The notes under the pieces were generated by a model. The model made no database searches. It worked only from the letters and a program-made list of their open reading frames with translations, and was not told the DNA's origin. From Candidatus Ribeiella danica (GTDB lineage Bacteria; Chloroflexota; Chloroflexia; Chloroflexales; Roseiflexaceae): a DNA stretch of 64,000 nucleotides. The position numbers were made by a program, and so were the translations under genes. The DNA is taken from contig JADKFS010000011.1 of the NCBI GenBank assembly GCA_016717335.1, forward strand, positions 248,001-312,000. The letters run 5' to 3'. Within the stretch, counting starts at the first letter, position 1. Each line of letters opens with the position of its first letter. Positions 51,234-59,638 of this stretch are shown piece by piece.

Positions 51234-53723
51234 ATGCTCAGACTGCGACTGCTTGGCGCGCCGTCGGTGCTCGACGATGCCCGCGAGATCTATCTGCCGT
51301 CCCAGAAGGCCCAGGCGCTGCTGTTCTACCTCGCGGCCGAGGCCGAGCGCAGCTTCGCGCGCGGCCAGATCATCGCGCTGCTGTGGGAGGAAAGCGCCGA
51401 GCGCGAGGGCCGCAACAGCCTCAGCACGGTGCTGACCCGGCTGCGCCAGGCGCTGCCGCTGTTCCCGCTGCGCGCCGAGGGCGATACGCTGGCCTGGCAG
51501 CCCACGGCTGACGTCTGGGTCGACCTGCACGAGTTCCAGGCCGCCCAGCTCGATCGCGCGCAGCGCGGCGTGCTCGCGCCCGAGCGCACCCAGCGCCTCG
51601 AGGAGGCGGCCGGCCTCTACCGCGGCAGCTTCCTCGACGGCTTCAACGTGCGCGATAGCGAGAGCTACGACGAGTGGCTGCGCCTCGAGCGCGAGCGCTG
51701 GCAGCAGCGCTGGCTCAACATGCTCGACCAGCTGATCGAGGCGCACGCCGCGTCCGGCGAGTTGGATCGCGCGCTCGGGCACGCCCGGCGCGCGAACGCG
51801 GCCGACCCGCTGCAGGAGCGCTTCCACCGCGCGCTGATGCGGCTGCACTACCAGGCCGGCGACCGCGCGTCGGCGCTGGCGCAGTACCGGATCTGCCGCG
51901 ACGTGCTGGAGCGCGAGCTGGGGGTCGAGCCCGACCCGGAGACCGCCGCGCTGCACCAGGCGATCGCGGGGGGCACGATCGAGCGCGCGGCCAGGGCGGT
52001 CGCCGCGCCGGCCCTGGCGCCGGCCCCGCAGCTGGCCCAGCCGGCCACGGGCAGCGCGGCGCGGGCAAGCACCTCGCGGCTGGCGGCCCGACTGGCCTCG
52101 GCGCGGCGGCGCAGCTTCGTCGGGCGCGGCGACGAGGTGTCGCTGTTCGAGGCCGCGCTGCGCGAGGAGGAGCCGCCCTTCGTGGTGCTGCACGTGTACG
52201 GCCCGGGCGGCGTGGGTAAGAGCACGCTGCTGAGCGAGTTCGCGCGGCTGAGCGCCGAGGCGAGCGTGCCGGCCCTGACCCTGGACGGGCGCAACATCCA
52301 GCCGACGCCCGACGGGATTTTGAACGCGCTGCGCGAGCTGCTCGGGACCGATGCCGAAAGCCCGCTGGACGCGCTGCCCGAGCGGCACGTGCTGCTGATC
52401 GACACCTACGAGGCGCTGGCGCCGCTCGACGGCTGGCTGCGCGACCAGTTCCTGCCGCAGGTTCCCGACAAGGCGATGATCGTGCTGGCGGGGCGCAACC
52501 CGCCCTCGGCCGGCTGGCGCGTCGACCCGGGCTGGCAGGAGATCACCCGCGCCGTCCAGCTCGGCAACCTGAGCGAGGCCGAGGCGGCCGACTACCTGCA
52601 GCGCCGCAATATCCCCGACGAGCAGCGCGCGGATGTGCTGCGGTTCACGCGCGGCTATCCGCTGGCGCTCTCGCTGGCGGTCGAGGTGCTGCTCCAGCGC
52701 CCGAACAGCCGCTTCGACGGCGCGGCCTCGCCGGACATCGTCAAGGTCCTGCTGGATCGCTTCGTCGCGGGCGTGCCGAGCGTGGCGCACCGCGCGGCGC
52801 TGGAGGCCTGCTCGCAGGTGCGCGTGACCGGCGAGGGGCTGCTGGCCGCGATGCTGGGCGTCGACGGGGCGCGCGAGCTGTTCGAGTGGCTGCGCGACCT
52901 CTCGTTCGTCTCGACCGGGCCGCGCGGCATCTTCCCGCACGACCTGGCGCGCGAGGCGCTCTCGGCCGAGCTGAAGTGGCGCAACCCGCCCTGGCACAAC
53001 GAGCTGCACCGCCGCGCGCGCGGGTTCTATATGGCGCAGTTCGCCCAGTCGCACGGCCACGAGCAGTATGTCGCGCTGCTCGACCTGATCTTCCTGCACG
53101 ATAACCCGTTCATTCGCTCGCTGTTCACCTGGAACGACATCGGCGGCCTGGTCGAGGACATGCCGCGCGCGACCGACTGGCCCGCGCTGGTCGAGATGGT
53201 CGGGCGGCACGAGGGCGCCGATTCGGCCGCGCTGGCGCGGCGCTGGTTCGAGCGCCAGCCCGAGGGCGTGACAGTCTACCGCGACGGCGACGGCGAGGTG
53301 ACCGGCTTCGACTGCTTCGTGCTGCTGCGCCCCGAGGAGCGCGCCTGGGCGGAGGAAGACCCCTGCGCCGCCGCAGTCTGGCGCTTCCTCGACAAGCAGC
53401 CGCCGCTCGCGCCGGGCCAGTTCGTCGCGGTGTCGCGCTTCTGGATGGACCGCGACGCCTACCAGCTGATCTCGCCGACCCAGGGGATGATCTTCGTGGC
53501 CTCGATCCGCTACGTGCTGACCACCCCCGGCCTGGCTTACTCGTTCCACGCGTTCACGCACGCCGAGCTCTACACCCCGATGGCCGACCAGGTCTTGATC
53601 CGGCGCGTGCCCGAGTGCGACTTCAGCGTCGGGCAGCACCACAGTGGCATGTTCTACTATGACTGGCGTGCGCTGCCGCCGCAGGACTGGCTCGAGGCGC
53701 TGGCCCAGCGCGAGACAGAGTGA
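51234..53723 (+). CDS. AfsR/SARP-type regulator with BTAD and NTPase domains and unusual C-terminus
   Basis: The 829-residue protein has an N-terminal OmpR-like winged helix (about 1-95, MLRLRLLGAPSVLDDA, QKAQALLFYLAAEA), a BTAD helical domain (about 100-245, LERERWQQRWLNMLDQLIE), and an NB-ARC/STAND NTPase (about 290-560) with Walker A VYGPGGVGKSTLL and acidic HVLLIDTYEALAP. The last 250 residues lack obvious TPR repeats. They contain a mixed alpha/beta segment (VTVYRDGDGEVTGFDCFVLL) that resembles a GNAT-like fold. Such regulators control antibiotic or developmental genes in actinomycetes. ATG 51234 has GGGAGG upstream, and an extended -10 lies 75 bp before it. It is solitary; its target is unknown. 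Confidence 0.88.
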   Translation: MLRLRLLGAPSVLDDAREIYLPSQKAQALLFYLAAEAERSFARGQIIALLWEESAEREGRNSLSTVLTRLRQALPLFPLRAEGDTLAWQPTADVWVDLHEFQAAQLDRAQRGVLAPERTQRLEEAAGLYRGSFLDGFNVRDSESYDEWLRLERERWQQRWLNMLDQLIEAHAASGELDRALGHARRANAADPLQERFHRALMRLHYQAGDRASALAQYRICRDVLERELGVEPDPETAALHQAIAGGTIERAARAVAAPALAPAPQLAQPATGSAARASTSRLAARLASARRRSFVGRGDEVSLFEAALREEEPPFVVLHVYGPGGVGKSTLLSEFARLSAEASVPALTLDGRNIQPTPDGILNALRELLGTDAESPLDALPERHVLLIDTYEALAPLDGWLRDQFLPQVPDKAMIVLAGRNPPSAGWRVDPGWQEITRAVQLGNLSEAEAADYLQRRNIPDEQRADVLRFTRGYPLALSLAVEVLLQRPNSRFDGAASPDIVKVLLDRFVAGVPSVAHRAALEACSQVRVTGEGLLAAMLGVDGARELFEWLRDLSFVSTGPRGIFPHDLAREALSAELKWRNPPWHNELHRRARGFYMAQFAQSHGHEQYVALLDLIFLHDNPFIRSLFTWNDIGGLVEDMPRATDWPALVEMVGRHEGADSAALARRWFERQPEGVTVYRDGDGEVTGFDCFVLLRPEERAWAEEDPCAAAVWRFLDKQPPLAPGQFVAVSRFWMDRDAYQLISPTQGMIFVASIRYVLTTPGLAYSFHAFTHAELYTPMADQVLIRRVPECDFSVGQHHSGMFYYDWRALPPQDWLEALAQRETE

Positions 53724-53846
53724 GCCGAGTATGAACTCTAAGCCAGTCATGGCACAAGCAAGAAATCGGCGCAGCCCATGCCGAGTGCACGACTTTGTGA
53801 TAGTATGTACGCACTAACGCTCGTGTAACGAAAGTCTGGTGTGTGC

Positions 53847-54812
53847 ATGAAGCTCAGCCGATTCGCCACGTTTGCCTGGGGCGTGCTGGCCTACAACCTG
53901 GCGGTGATCCTGTGGGGCGCCTACGTGCGCGCGTCCGGCTCGGGGGCGGGCTGCGGGAGCCACTGGCCGCTCTGCAACGGCCAGGTCGTGCCCCAGGCAC
54001 CTCAGGTCAAGACGCTGGTCGAGTTCTCGCACCGTATGACCACCGGGCTGGCCGGCCTGCTGGTGATCGGCCTGGTGATCGGCGCGTGGCGGGCGTTCCC
54101 GCGCGGCCACCGCGTGCGCTGGGCCGCCGCGCTCTCGCTGCTGTTCATCGTGGTCGAGGGGCTGGTCGGCGGGGTGCAGGTGCTGCTGGGCCTCACCGCC
54201 GAGGACGCGTCGGTCGGGCGGGCGGTGATCGGCGGCATCCACCTGGCCAACACCTTCATCATGATCGGCGCGATGGGCCTGACAGCCTGGTGGGGTTCCG
54301 GCGGCGCGCCGCTGCGGCTGCGCGGCCAGGGGCTGCTGGCCGGCATATTCGGGATCGGGCTGCTCGGCGCGCTGCTGGTCGGCGCGTCGGGCGCGATCAC
54401 CGCGCTGGGCGACACGTTGTTCCCCGCCAGCTCGCTGGCCGAGGGGCTGCGGCAGGACTTCTCGTCGGCCTCGCACTTCCTGCTCCAGCTGCGGGTGATC
54501 CACCCGATCCTGGCGGTGCTGGTCGGGGTCTACGCGATCGGGGCCGGGATGCTGGCCGCCGCGCGGCGCCCCGGCCCGCTCACGCGCTGGTTTGCGCGCG
54601 CGCTGCTGGCGATCTTCCTGGCCCAGCTGGTCGTCGGCGTGCTGAACGTCGCGCTGCTCGCGCCGGTCGCCATGCAGCTGTTCCACCTGCTGATGGCCGA
54701 CCTGGTCTGGCTGGCGCTGGTGCTGGCGGCGGCGGCGGCTTTGGCCGAGCCGGCGCCCGCGCCCGAGGCGCGGCCGGTTGCGGGGCCGGCGCTTCGGCCG
54801 GGGAGCAACTAA
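53847..54812 (+). CDS. ctaA: Heme A synthase (COX15/CtaA family)
   Basis: The 323-residue integral membrane protein has eight predicted helices. Conserved haem-ligand histidines lie in EFSHRMTTGLAG, GGIHLANTF, RVIHPILAVL and QLFHLLMADLVW. The first extracytoplasmic loop has the paired cysteines GAGCGSHWPLCNG. The enzyme oxidises the methyl group of haem O to the formyl group of haem A for aa3-type cytochrome oxidase. ATG 53847 starts directly before the first helix; a GTG two codons earlier is possible. The ribosome site is weak. No oxidase genes are nearby, though a DUF983 protein is at 7.5 kb. Confidence 0.92.
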   Translation: MKLSRFATFAWGVLAYNLAVILWGAYVRASGSGAGCGSHWPLCNGQVVPQAPQVKTLVEFSHRMTTGLAGLLVIGLVIGAWRAFPRGHRVRWAAALSLLFIVVEGLVGGVQVLLGLTAEDASVGRAVIGGIHLANTFIMIGAMGLTAWWGSGGAPLRLRGQGLLAGIFGIGLLGALLVGASGAITALGDTLFPASSLAEGLRQDFSSASHFLLQLRVIHPILAVLVGVYAIGAGMLAAARRPGPLTRWFARALLAIFLAQLVVGVLNVALLAPVAMQLFHLLMADLVWLALVLAAAAALAEPAPAPEARPVAGPALRPGSN

Positions 54813-54878
54813 TACAGGTCGAGTGGCGATCGCGCTCGGCACGGCGATCGGGGTGGCTTTCCGCGCTTTTGCTCACAG

Positions 54879-55091
54879 CTATAGCGTCGGGCTGGCGGCG
54901 CCCGCCCGATGGCGCGGCGGCGCCGGGTGTGATGGCGGCGCGCACGCGGCGCGGCGAAGCAGCCCCAGCTCCGCCTGCAGATCGGGCGGCAGCGTTCGTG
55001 GATCGATGCTCGCGAGCACCTGCTCCCAGTACATGACCGCGTCTGCTCCCCGCTGGTTGAGGAGCGGGCAGGCCGGTTGATTCATTTCCAT
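54879..55091 (-). CDS. Small protein downstream of glmS
   Basis: A 70-residue frame starts 44 bp after the glmS stop and is preceded by GAGGAG at good spacing, which is the main support. It reads MEMNQPACPLLNQRGADAVM and then YWEQVLASIDPRTLPPDLQA, a helical, plausibly folded segment, before a low-complexity Ala/Pro/His tail. I do not recognise the family. The rest of the gap between the convergent ctaA and glmS genes holds nothing else notable. It may be a genuine small gene co-transcribed with glmS. Confidence 0.45.
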   Translation of the reverse strand: MEMNQPACPLLNQRGADAVMYWEQVLASIDPRTLPPDLQAELGLLRRAACAPPSHPAPPRHRAGAASPTL

Positions 55092-55135
55092 GGTTCCGCT
55101 CCTCAAAAGGCCCTCTCCCGTTTTAGGCTCGGCCT

Positions 55136-56980
55136 TTACTCGACCGTGACCGACTTGGCGAGGTTGCGCGGCTGGTCCACGTCCGCGCCGCGCCGCACCG
55201 CGATGTGGTACGCCAGCAGCTGCAGCGGCACGCTCGCCAGCACCGGCGTCAGTAAGTCCAGCGTCGCCGGGATCTCGATCACGTGGTCCGCCTGCGTCGC
55301 GATCTGCGCATCCCCCGCCGTCGCGATCGCGATTACCTGGCCGCCGCGCGCCTTCACCTGCTGGATGTTCGACAGCATCTTCTCGTAGGTCCCGTCCTGC
55401 GCCGCGATGCACACCACCGGCAGCGCCGCGTCGATCAGCGCGATCGGCCCGTGCTTCATCTCGCCGGCCGGGTAGCCCTCCGCGTGGATGTAGCTGATCT
55501 CCTTCAGCTTCAGCGCGCCCTCCAGCGCCACCGGGTAGTTCACCTGCCGCCCCAGGAACAGCGCGTCGCGCGCGTGCTGGTAGCGCTCGGCCAGCCCGTG
55601 GTAGATCGCCTGCGCCGCCAGGATCTGCGCCACCTGGCCCGGCAGCTCCAGCAGGGCCTGGATGTGCGTGCGGATCTCCTCCGGCCTGAGCGTGCCGCGC
55701 GCCTGCGCCAGCCGCAGCGCCAGCAGGTACTCGGCCACCACCATCGAGGTGAACGCCTTGGTCGAGGCCACGCCGATCTCCGGCCCGGCGTGCAGGTACA
55801 GCGCCCCGGCATCGGCCAGCCGCGCCGCCTGGCTGCCGACCGTGTTGACGATCGCCACGCTCGCCACGCTCTGCGCGCGCGCCGCCTCCATCGCCGCCAG
55901 GGTGTCGGCGGTCTCGCCGCTCTGGCTCAGCGTCAGCAGCAGCGTGTCCTCGCCCAGCAGCGGCTGGCGGTAGCGGAACTCCGAGCCGTAGTCGACGTCG
56001 ACCCGCACGCGCGCCAGCGTCTCGATCAGGTACTTGCCGATCAGCGCGGCGTGCCAGGCGGTGCCGCAGGCCACTGCGTAGATCCGCTCGACCCGCCGCA
56101 GCTCGGCGTCGGTCAGCGCCAGCTCGTCCAGCCGGACCGCGCCGGCCTCGACGTCGACCCGCCCGCGCAGCACGTCGGTCAGCGCGCGCGGCTGCTCGTG
56201 GATCTCCTTCTGCATGAAATGCTTGTAGTCGCCCTTCGCGGCCGAGACCGGGTCCCACGGCACGCTGATGGGCGTCTTGGCAAGCAGCGTGCCGTCCAGC
56301 TGGCTGATGACCGCGCCGGCGGCGCTGACGACCGCGAGCTCGTGGTCCTCGAGGAACAGCATGCGCTGGGTGTAGTCGAGAATGGCCGGCACATCGGAGG
56401 CCAGGAAGGTCTCGTGCTGGCCGAGGCCGATCACGATCCCGCCGGCGTTGCCGAGGCGGGCGGCGACCAGGCGGCCGGGCTCGCGGCGGGCCATGGCGAC
56501 GATGGCGTTGCCGCCGCGCAGCTCGGCCAGGGTGCGCCGCATGGCCTGCGCGAGGTCGCCGGTCTGGAGGTAGTGATCGCCCAGCAGCTTGGCGATCACC
56601 TCGGTGTCGGTCTGCGACTCGAAGGTATGGCCGCGGGCGAGCAGCAGCTGCTTCAGCTCCAGGTAGTTCTCGACGATGCCGTTCTGGATGACCACGATCT
56701 CGCCTGAGGCGTCGCGGTGCGGGTGGGCGTTCTCCTCGGTCACCGCGCCGTGGGTGGCCCAGCGGGTATGCCCGAGGCCGCAGGAGCCGTGGGTGGGGTA
56801 TTCGCGCAGCTGGGCGCGCAGGTTGGCGAGCTTGCCGACGCTGCGGCGGAGCTGGAGGGTCTTCCCGTCGTCGATCGCGATGCCGGCGGAATCGTAGCCG
56901 CGGTACTCCAGCCGCCCGAGCCCGCCAATCACTACGCGAGTGGCCTCGCGCGGGCCGATGTATCCCATGATGCCGCACAT
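55136..56980 (-). CDS. glmS: Glutamine--fructose-6-phosphate aminotransferase (isomerizing)
   Basis: The 614-residue protein begins MCGIMGYIGPREA, so Cys2 is exposed after Met removal as the glutaminase nucleophile. The N-terminal GATase type 2 domain (1-240) has RLEYRGYDSAGIA and GLGHTRWATHG. Two SIS sugar-isomerase domains (about 280-610) contain ACGTAWHAALIGKYLIE, LSQSGETADTLAAM, EGALKLKEISYIHAEGYPAG and the C-terminal PRNLAKSVTVE. It makes glucosamine 6-phosphate, the first step to UDP-GlcNAc for cell walls. Length and motifs are normal. It precedes a small frame on the same strand. The gap to the upstream kinase gene is a heptamer array. Confidence 0.97.
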   Translation of the reverse strand: MCGIMGYIGPREATRVVIGGLGRLEYRGYDSAGIAIDDGKTLQLRRSVGKLANLRAQLREYPTHGSCGLGHTRWATHGAVTEENAHPHRDASGEIVVIQNGIVENYLELKQLLLARGHTFESQTDTEVIAKLLGDHYLQTGDLAQAMRRTLAELRGGNAIVAMARREPGRLVAARLGNAGGIVIGLGQHETFLASDVPAILDYTQRMLFLEDHELAVVSAAGAVISQLDGTLLAKTPISVPWDPVSAAKGDYKHFMQKEIHEQPRALTDVLRGRVDVEAGAVRLDELALTDAELRRVERIYAVACGTAWHAALIGKYLIETLARVRVDVDYGSEFRYRQPLLGEDTLLLTLSQSGETADTLAAMEAARAQSVASVAIVNTVGSQAARLADAGALYLHAGPEIGVASTKAFTSMVVAEYLLALRLAQARGTLRPEEIRTHIQALLELPGQVAQILAAQAIYHGLAERYQHARDALFLGRQVNYPVALEGALKLKEISYIHAEGYPAGEMKHGPIALIDAALPVVCIAAQDGTYEKMLSNIQQVKARGGQVIAIATAGDAQIATQADHVIEIPATLDLLTPVLASVPLQLLAYHIAVRRGADVDQPRNLAKSVTVE

Positions 56981-56991
56981 AGTGTTCTCCC

Positions 56992-57030
56992 CTCAGTCAG
57001 TAGCCAGTAGCCAGTAGCCAGTAGTCAGTG
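56992..57030. repeat. Heptamer array between kinase and glmS genes
   Basis: About five copies of an AGCCAGT/CAGTAGC heptamer fill the whole 44-base gap and run into the kinase stop codon. Confidence 0.85.
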
Positions 57031-58794
57031 CGTCGAAGTCATTCCAAGGACCAGCGAAAGCGGCCAGGTCGCCTGTGCCGGCTCGGTCGGCGCTGCTTCA
57101 ATCGGCAACGCCTCGGTCGGCGCGTCGGTGGGCGCCTCAGTCGGCGCGTCGGTGGGCGCCTCGGTCGGCGCGTCGGTGGGCGCCTCGGTCGGCGCGTCGG
57201 TGGGCGCCTCGGTTGGCACTACCTCAGTCGGCAACGCCTCGGTTGGAACCTCAGTCGGCGCCTCCGTCGGCGCGTCGGTCGGCTGCTCGACCACCGGCTG
57301 CTCGACCACCGGCTGCTCGACCACCGGCTGCTGCGTCGGCGGCAGGGTTGGAGATGGCGGCACGACCGTGGGCGACGGGCTTGGGCTCGGCCGCTCTGTC
57401 ATCGTCGCCACGAGCACGCGCGCCGCCGGATCGCCGGCGATGCCCAGCAGCTGCGGCGTGGCGGTCGGCGGCCTTGTCGCGGTGGGCTGCGGTCGCGCCA
57501 CGGTGGGCAGGTTGGCCGCGGCGAGCGACCCGCTGCCCCAGAGCGAGGCGCTGCTCAAGATCGCGAACAGCAGCAGCGCCATCAGCGCGGCCGAGCCGCC
57601 CGCGAGCCACAGCTCGACCCTGCCCGCCGGCGCCGGGGCTGCGTCGTCTTCGGCCGGCCCTCGCACCGCCGGGGCCAGCGCACCCACGACGCCAGGATCG
57701 GCCGGCCCCGCCACGCGCGGCGCGACCTCAGCCGCGCGCGCCGGCTCCCTGCGAACGACGCGATCCTGCGCGTCGCGCGCGGCGGCCCGCAGCCGGAGGC
57801 CATCCGCGTTGCGCGGGTCGAGCGCGACCAGCTGGCCGAGCAGCTCGGCGGCCTGATCCGAGCGCTCCAGCTCCAGCGCCCGCGACTGGGATCGGCTGGG
57901 CAGGCTGACCGGCTGCCGCTGCAGCTGGACCGCCGCGCGCTCAAGGTCGCGGGCCATCTCCTGGGCGCTCTGGTAGCGCGCGGCCGGGTTCTTCGCCAGC
58001 GCGCGCAGCACGATCGCTTCGACCACCTGAGGCAGGTCGGGGTTGAGCTGGCGCGGCGGGACCGGCGCCTCATACAGGTGTTTGGCCACCACGACCGTCG
58101 GCGCGTCGCCCTCGAACGGCACCTGGCCGGTCAGCATCTCGTACAGCACCACGCCGACCGCGTACAGATCGGCGCGCGCGTCGATCGGCCCGCCGACCGC
58201 CTGCTCGGGCGCCATGTAGACGGGAGTCCCGACGGTCTGCCCGGCCAGCGTCAGGCGCTGGCTCTCGTGGGCGAGCTTGGCGATGCCAAAGTCGGCCAGC
58301 ATCGGCCAGCGCGGCGTGGGCATGAGCACGTTGGTCGGCTTGATATCGCGGTGCACCACCCCGCGCCGGTGGGCGTAGCTGAGCGCGTCGAGCAGCCGGT
58401 AGACCAGCCGCAGCGCCGCCGCCAGATCGATCGGCTCTTCGAGCAGATCGGCAAGCGTGGCGGCGCCTTCAATGTACTGCAGGACGACGTAGAGCATATC
58501 GTCCTGCTCGCCATAATCGTAGATCGGCACGATGTTCGGGTGCTGCAGCCGCGCGATCGCTCGCGCCTCGCGCCGGAAGCGCGAGACAAACTGCGGGTCG
58601 TGCGGGCAGGCCAGCATCTTGATCGCGACGTAACGATCCAGCGCGGGCTGGTAGGCTTTGTAGACCGTCGCCATATTCCCGCGTGAGATCACCTCGACGA
58701 CCTGGTACTGTCCAATCGAAGCGGATGGGGCAGCGCCTATTGTGTTGGGGAGAGCGAGGTTGAGATCCACGTGAATACCTCCGGCCTGCTTCAT
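57025..58794 (-). CDS. Membrane Ser/Thr protein kinase with Pro/Thr-rich repetitive tail
   Basis: The 589-residue protein has an N-terminal kinase domain (about 28-290) with the glycine loop VISRGNMATVYKAY, VAIKML (ATP Lys), HRDIKPTNVLM (catalytic loop), DFGIAKL, APEQA and DLYAVGVVLYEMLTG. All catalytic residues are present, as in PknB-type kinases. A linker with short helices is followed by one membrane helix (about 400-425) and an outside tail of PTEAPTDA repeats (24-bp units) and three VVEQP repeats (15-bp units). The last residues, PLSLVLGM, come from a heptamer repeat like those in the synthase. It probably senses envelope or wall state. Start ATG 58794 precedes the conserved region by 27 residues. 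Confidence 0.93.
   Translation of the reverse strand: MKQAGGIHVDLNLALPNTIGAAPSASIGQYQVVEVISRGNMATVYKAYQPALDRYVAIKMLACPHDPQFVSRFRREARAIARLQHPNIVPIYDYGEQDDMLYVVLQYIEGAATLADLLEEPIDLAAALRLVYRLLDALSYAHRRGVVHRDIKPTNVLMPTPRWPMLADFGIAKLAHESQRLTLAGQTVGTPVYMAPEQAVGGPIDARADLYAVGVVLYEMLTGQVPFEGDAPTVVVAKHLYEAPVPPRQLNPDLPQVVEAIVLRALAKNPAARYQSAQEMARDLERAAVQLQRQPVSLPSRSQSRALELERSDQAAELLGQLVALDPRNADGLRLRAAARDAQDRVVRREPARAAEVAPRVAGPADPGVVGALAPAVRGPAEDDAAPAPAGRVELWLAGGSAALMALLLFAILSSASLWGSGSLAAANLPTVARPQPTATRPPTATPQLLGIAGDPAARVLVATMTERPSPSPSPTVVPPSPTLPPTQQPVVEQPVVEQPVVEQPTDAPTEAPTEVPTEALPTEVVPTEAPTDAPTEAPTDAPTEAPTDAPTEAPTDAPTEALPIEAAPTEPAQATWPLSLVLGMTSTH
57110..57330. repeat. Coding tandem repeats in kinase tail (24-bp and 15-bp units)
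   Basis: About four 24-bp units (57113-57215) encode PTDAPTEA, and three exact 15-bp units (57283-57327) encode VVEQP. Such arrays are prone to length variation. Confidence 0.85.
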
Positions 58795-58922
58795 CTGAGC
58801 GTATTACCCAGATGAATGCATCCCGAGGGTATTTATCGCGGGGAGTGGGGAATAGAACGACGGCGGCGCGCGGCCGCTCTGCGACCGCACACCACCGCCA
58901 GCATGTTGCTCGTGCTATGCCG

Positions 58923-59387
58923 TTACTGCGAGGGTGTCGGCGCGGCGCGCGGCGCGCCGCCCAGCCCGCCGATCTGGATGCTGGTGGCCTGGAAGGTGTC
59001 GCCGCTCTGCGCGCCGAACGCGACGATCTGCTCGCCGGTCGTGATATCGCTCGCCTGGCCGTCGACCTGCTTTCGCACGGTGCCGTCCGCCGCGAGCTGT
59101 ACCGTCATGGTGTCGCCGGCGCGGGTGGTGACGGTGATCGTGTTGCCCGACACGCTGCTGACCGTGCCGGCCACCCCGGCGCCGTTGCGTGTGCCGTTGG
59201 CGCCCTGCCCGTTGCCCTGCCCGTTGCGCTGTGCGTTGCCCTGCCCGCCGCGCTGGCCGAAGAACTGCTGGGCCGCCAGCGCCCGGTTTTGCTCGCTCGT
59301 CCGAGCGCCGACAACCTGCCCGCCATAGAACCCGACGCCGCCGACCAGTAGCAGCGCTACAATCCAGATGATTCGTTCCAGCCGCAT
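58923..59387 (-). CDS. Small membrane-anchored protein with DUF5666-like beta domain
   Basis: The 154-residue protein has one N-terminal membrane helix (IIWIVALLLVGGVGFYGGQV), a Gln/Asn/Gly-rich spacer (about 40-75, GQGNAQRNGQGNGQG), and a C-terminal beta domain with GTVSSVSGNTITVTTRAGDT and VTVQ-like strands, resembling the DUF5666 OB-like fold. It probably sits outside the membrane. ATG 59387 has AAGGAG upstream at suitable spacing, which rejects the longer frame to 59468. It lies downstream of the membrane fusion protein gene on the same strand, separated by octamer and heptamer arrays, and may belong to the same envelope operon. The function is unknown. Confidence 0.8.
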   Translation of the reverse strand: MRLERIIWIVALLLVGGVGFYGGQVVGARTSEQNRALAAQQFFGQRGGQGNAQRNGQGNGQGANGTRNGAGVAGTVSSVSGNTITVTTRAGDTMTVQLAADGTVRKQVDGQASDITTGEQIVAFGAQSGDTFQATSIQIGGLGGAPRAAPTPSQ

Positions 59388-59473
59388 GATGAGGTATCTC
59401 CTTAATATCCGATAGGTCTTGCGCAGATCGCGCACCCGAATCATTTCTATGTGTGCCCTGTCGCGCATGCCTC

Positions 59474-59629
59474 TGGGGCTAGGGGCTAGGGGCTAGGGGC
59501 TAGGGGCTAGGGGCTTGAAAGCCCTGTCACCTTGTCACCTTGTCACCTTGTCACCTTGTCACCTTGTCACCTTGTCACCTTGTCACCTTGTCACCTTGTC
59601 ACCTTGTCACCTTGTCACCTTGTCACCCG
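59474..59629. repeat. Heptamer and octamer arrays side by side
   Basis: Six copies of GGGGCTA (59474-59516) are followed by about thirteen copies of CACCTTGT (59525-59629) without spacers. This is the longest array in the window and lies between the membrane fusion protein and DUF5666-like genes. Frames reading MSPCHLVTLSPCHL across it are not genes. Confidence 0.92.
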
Positions 59630-59638
59630 GCCATGCCG

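Noticed and set aside
50841..53750. A 969-codon minus-strand frame opposite the AfsR-like gene
   Set aside because: The plus strand has clear domain motifs and a ribosome site. The antisense product is low-complexity and begins in a repeat.
59474..59629. Possible CRISPR array
   Set aside because: The units are 7-8 bp and directly adjacent with no unique spacers, and no cas genes are in the window.
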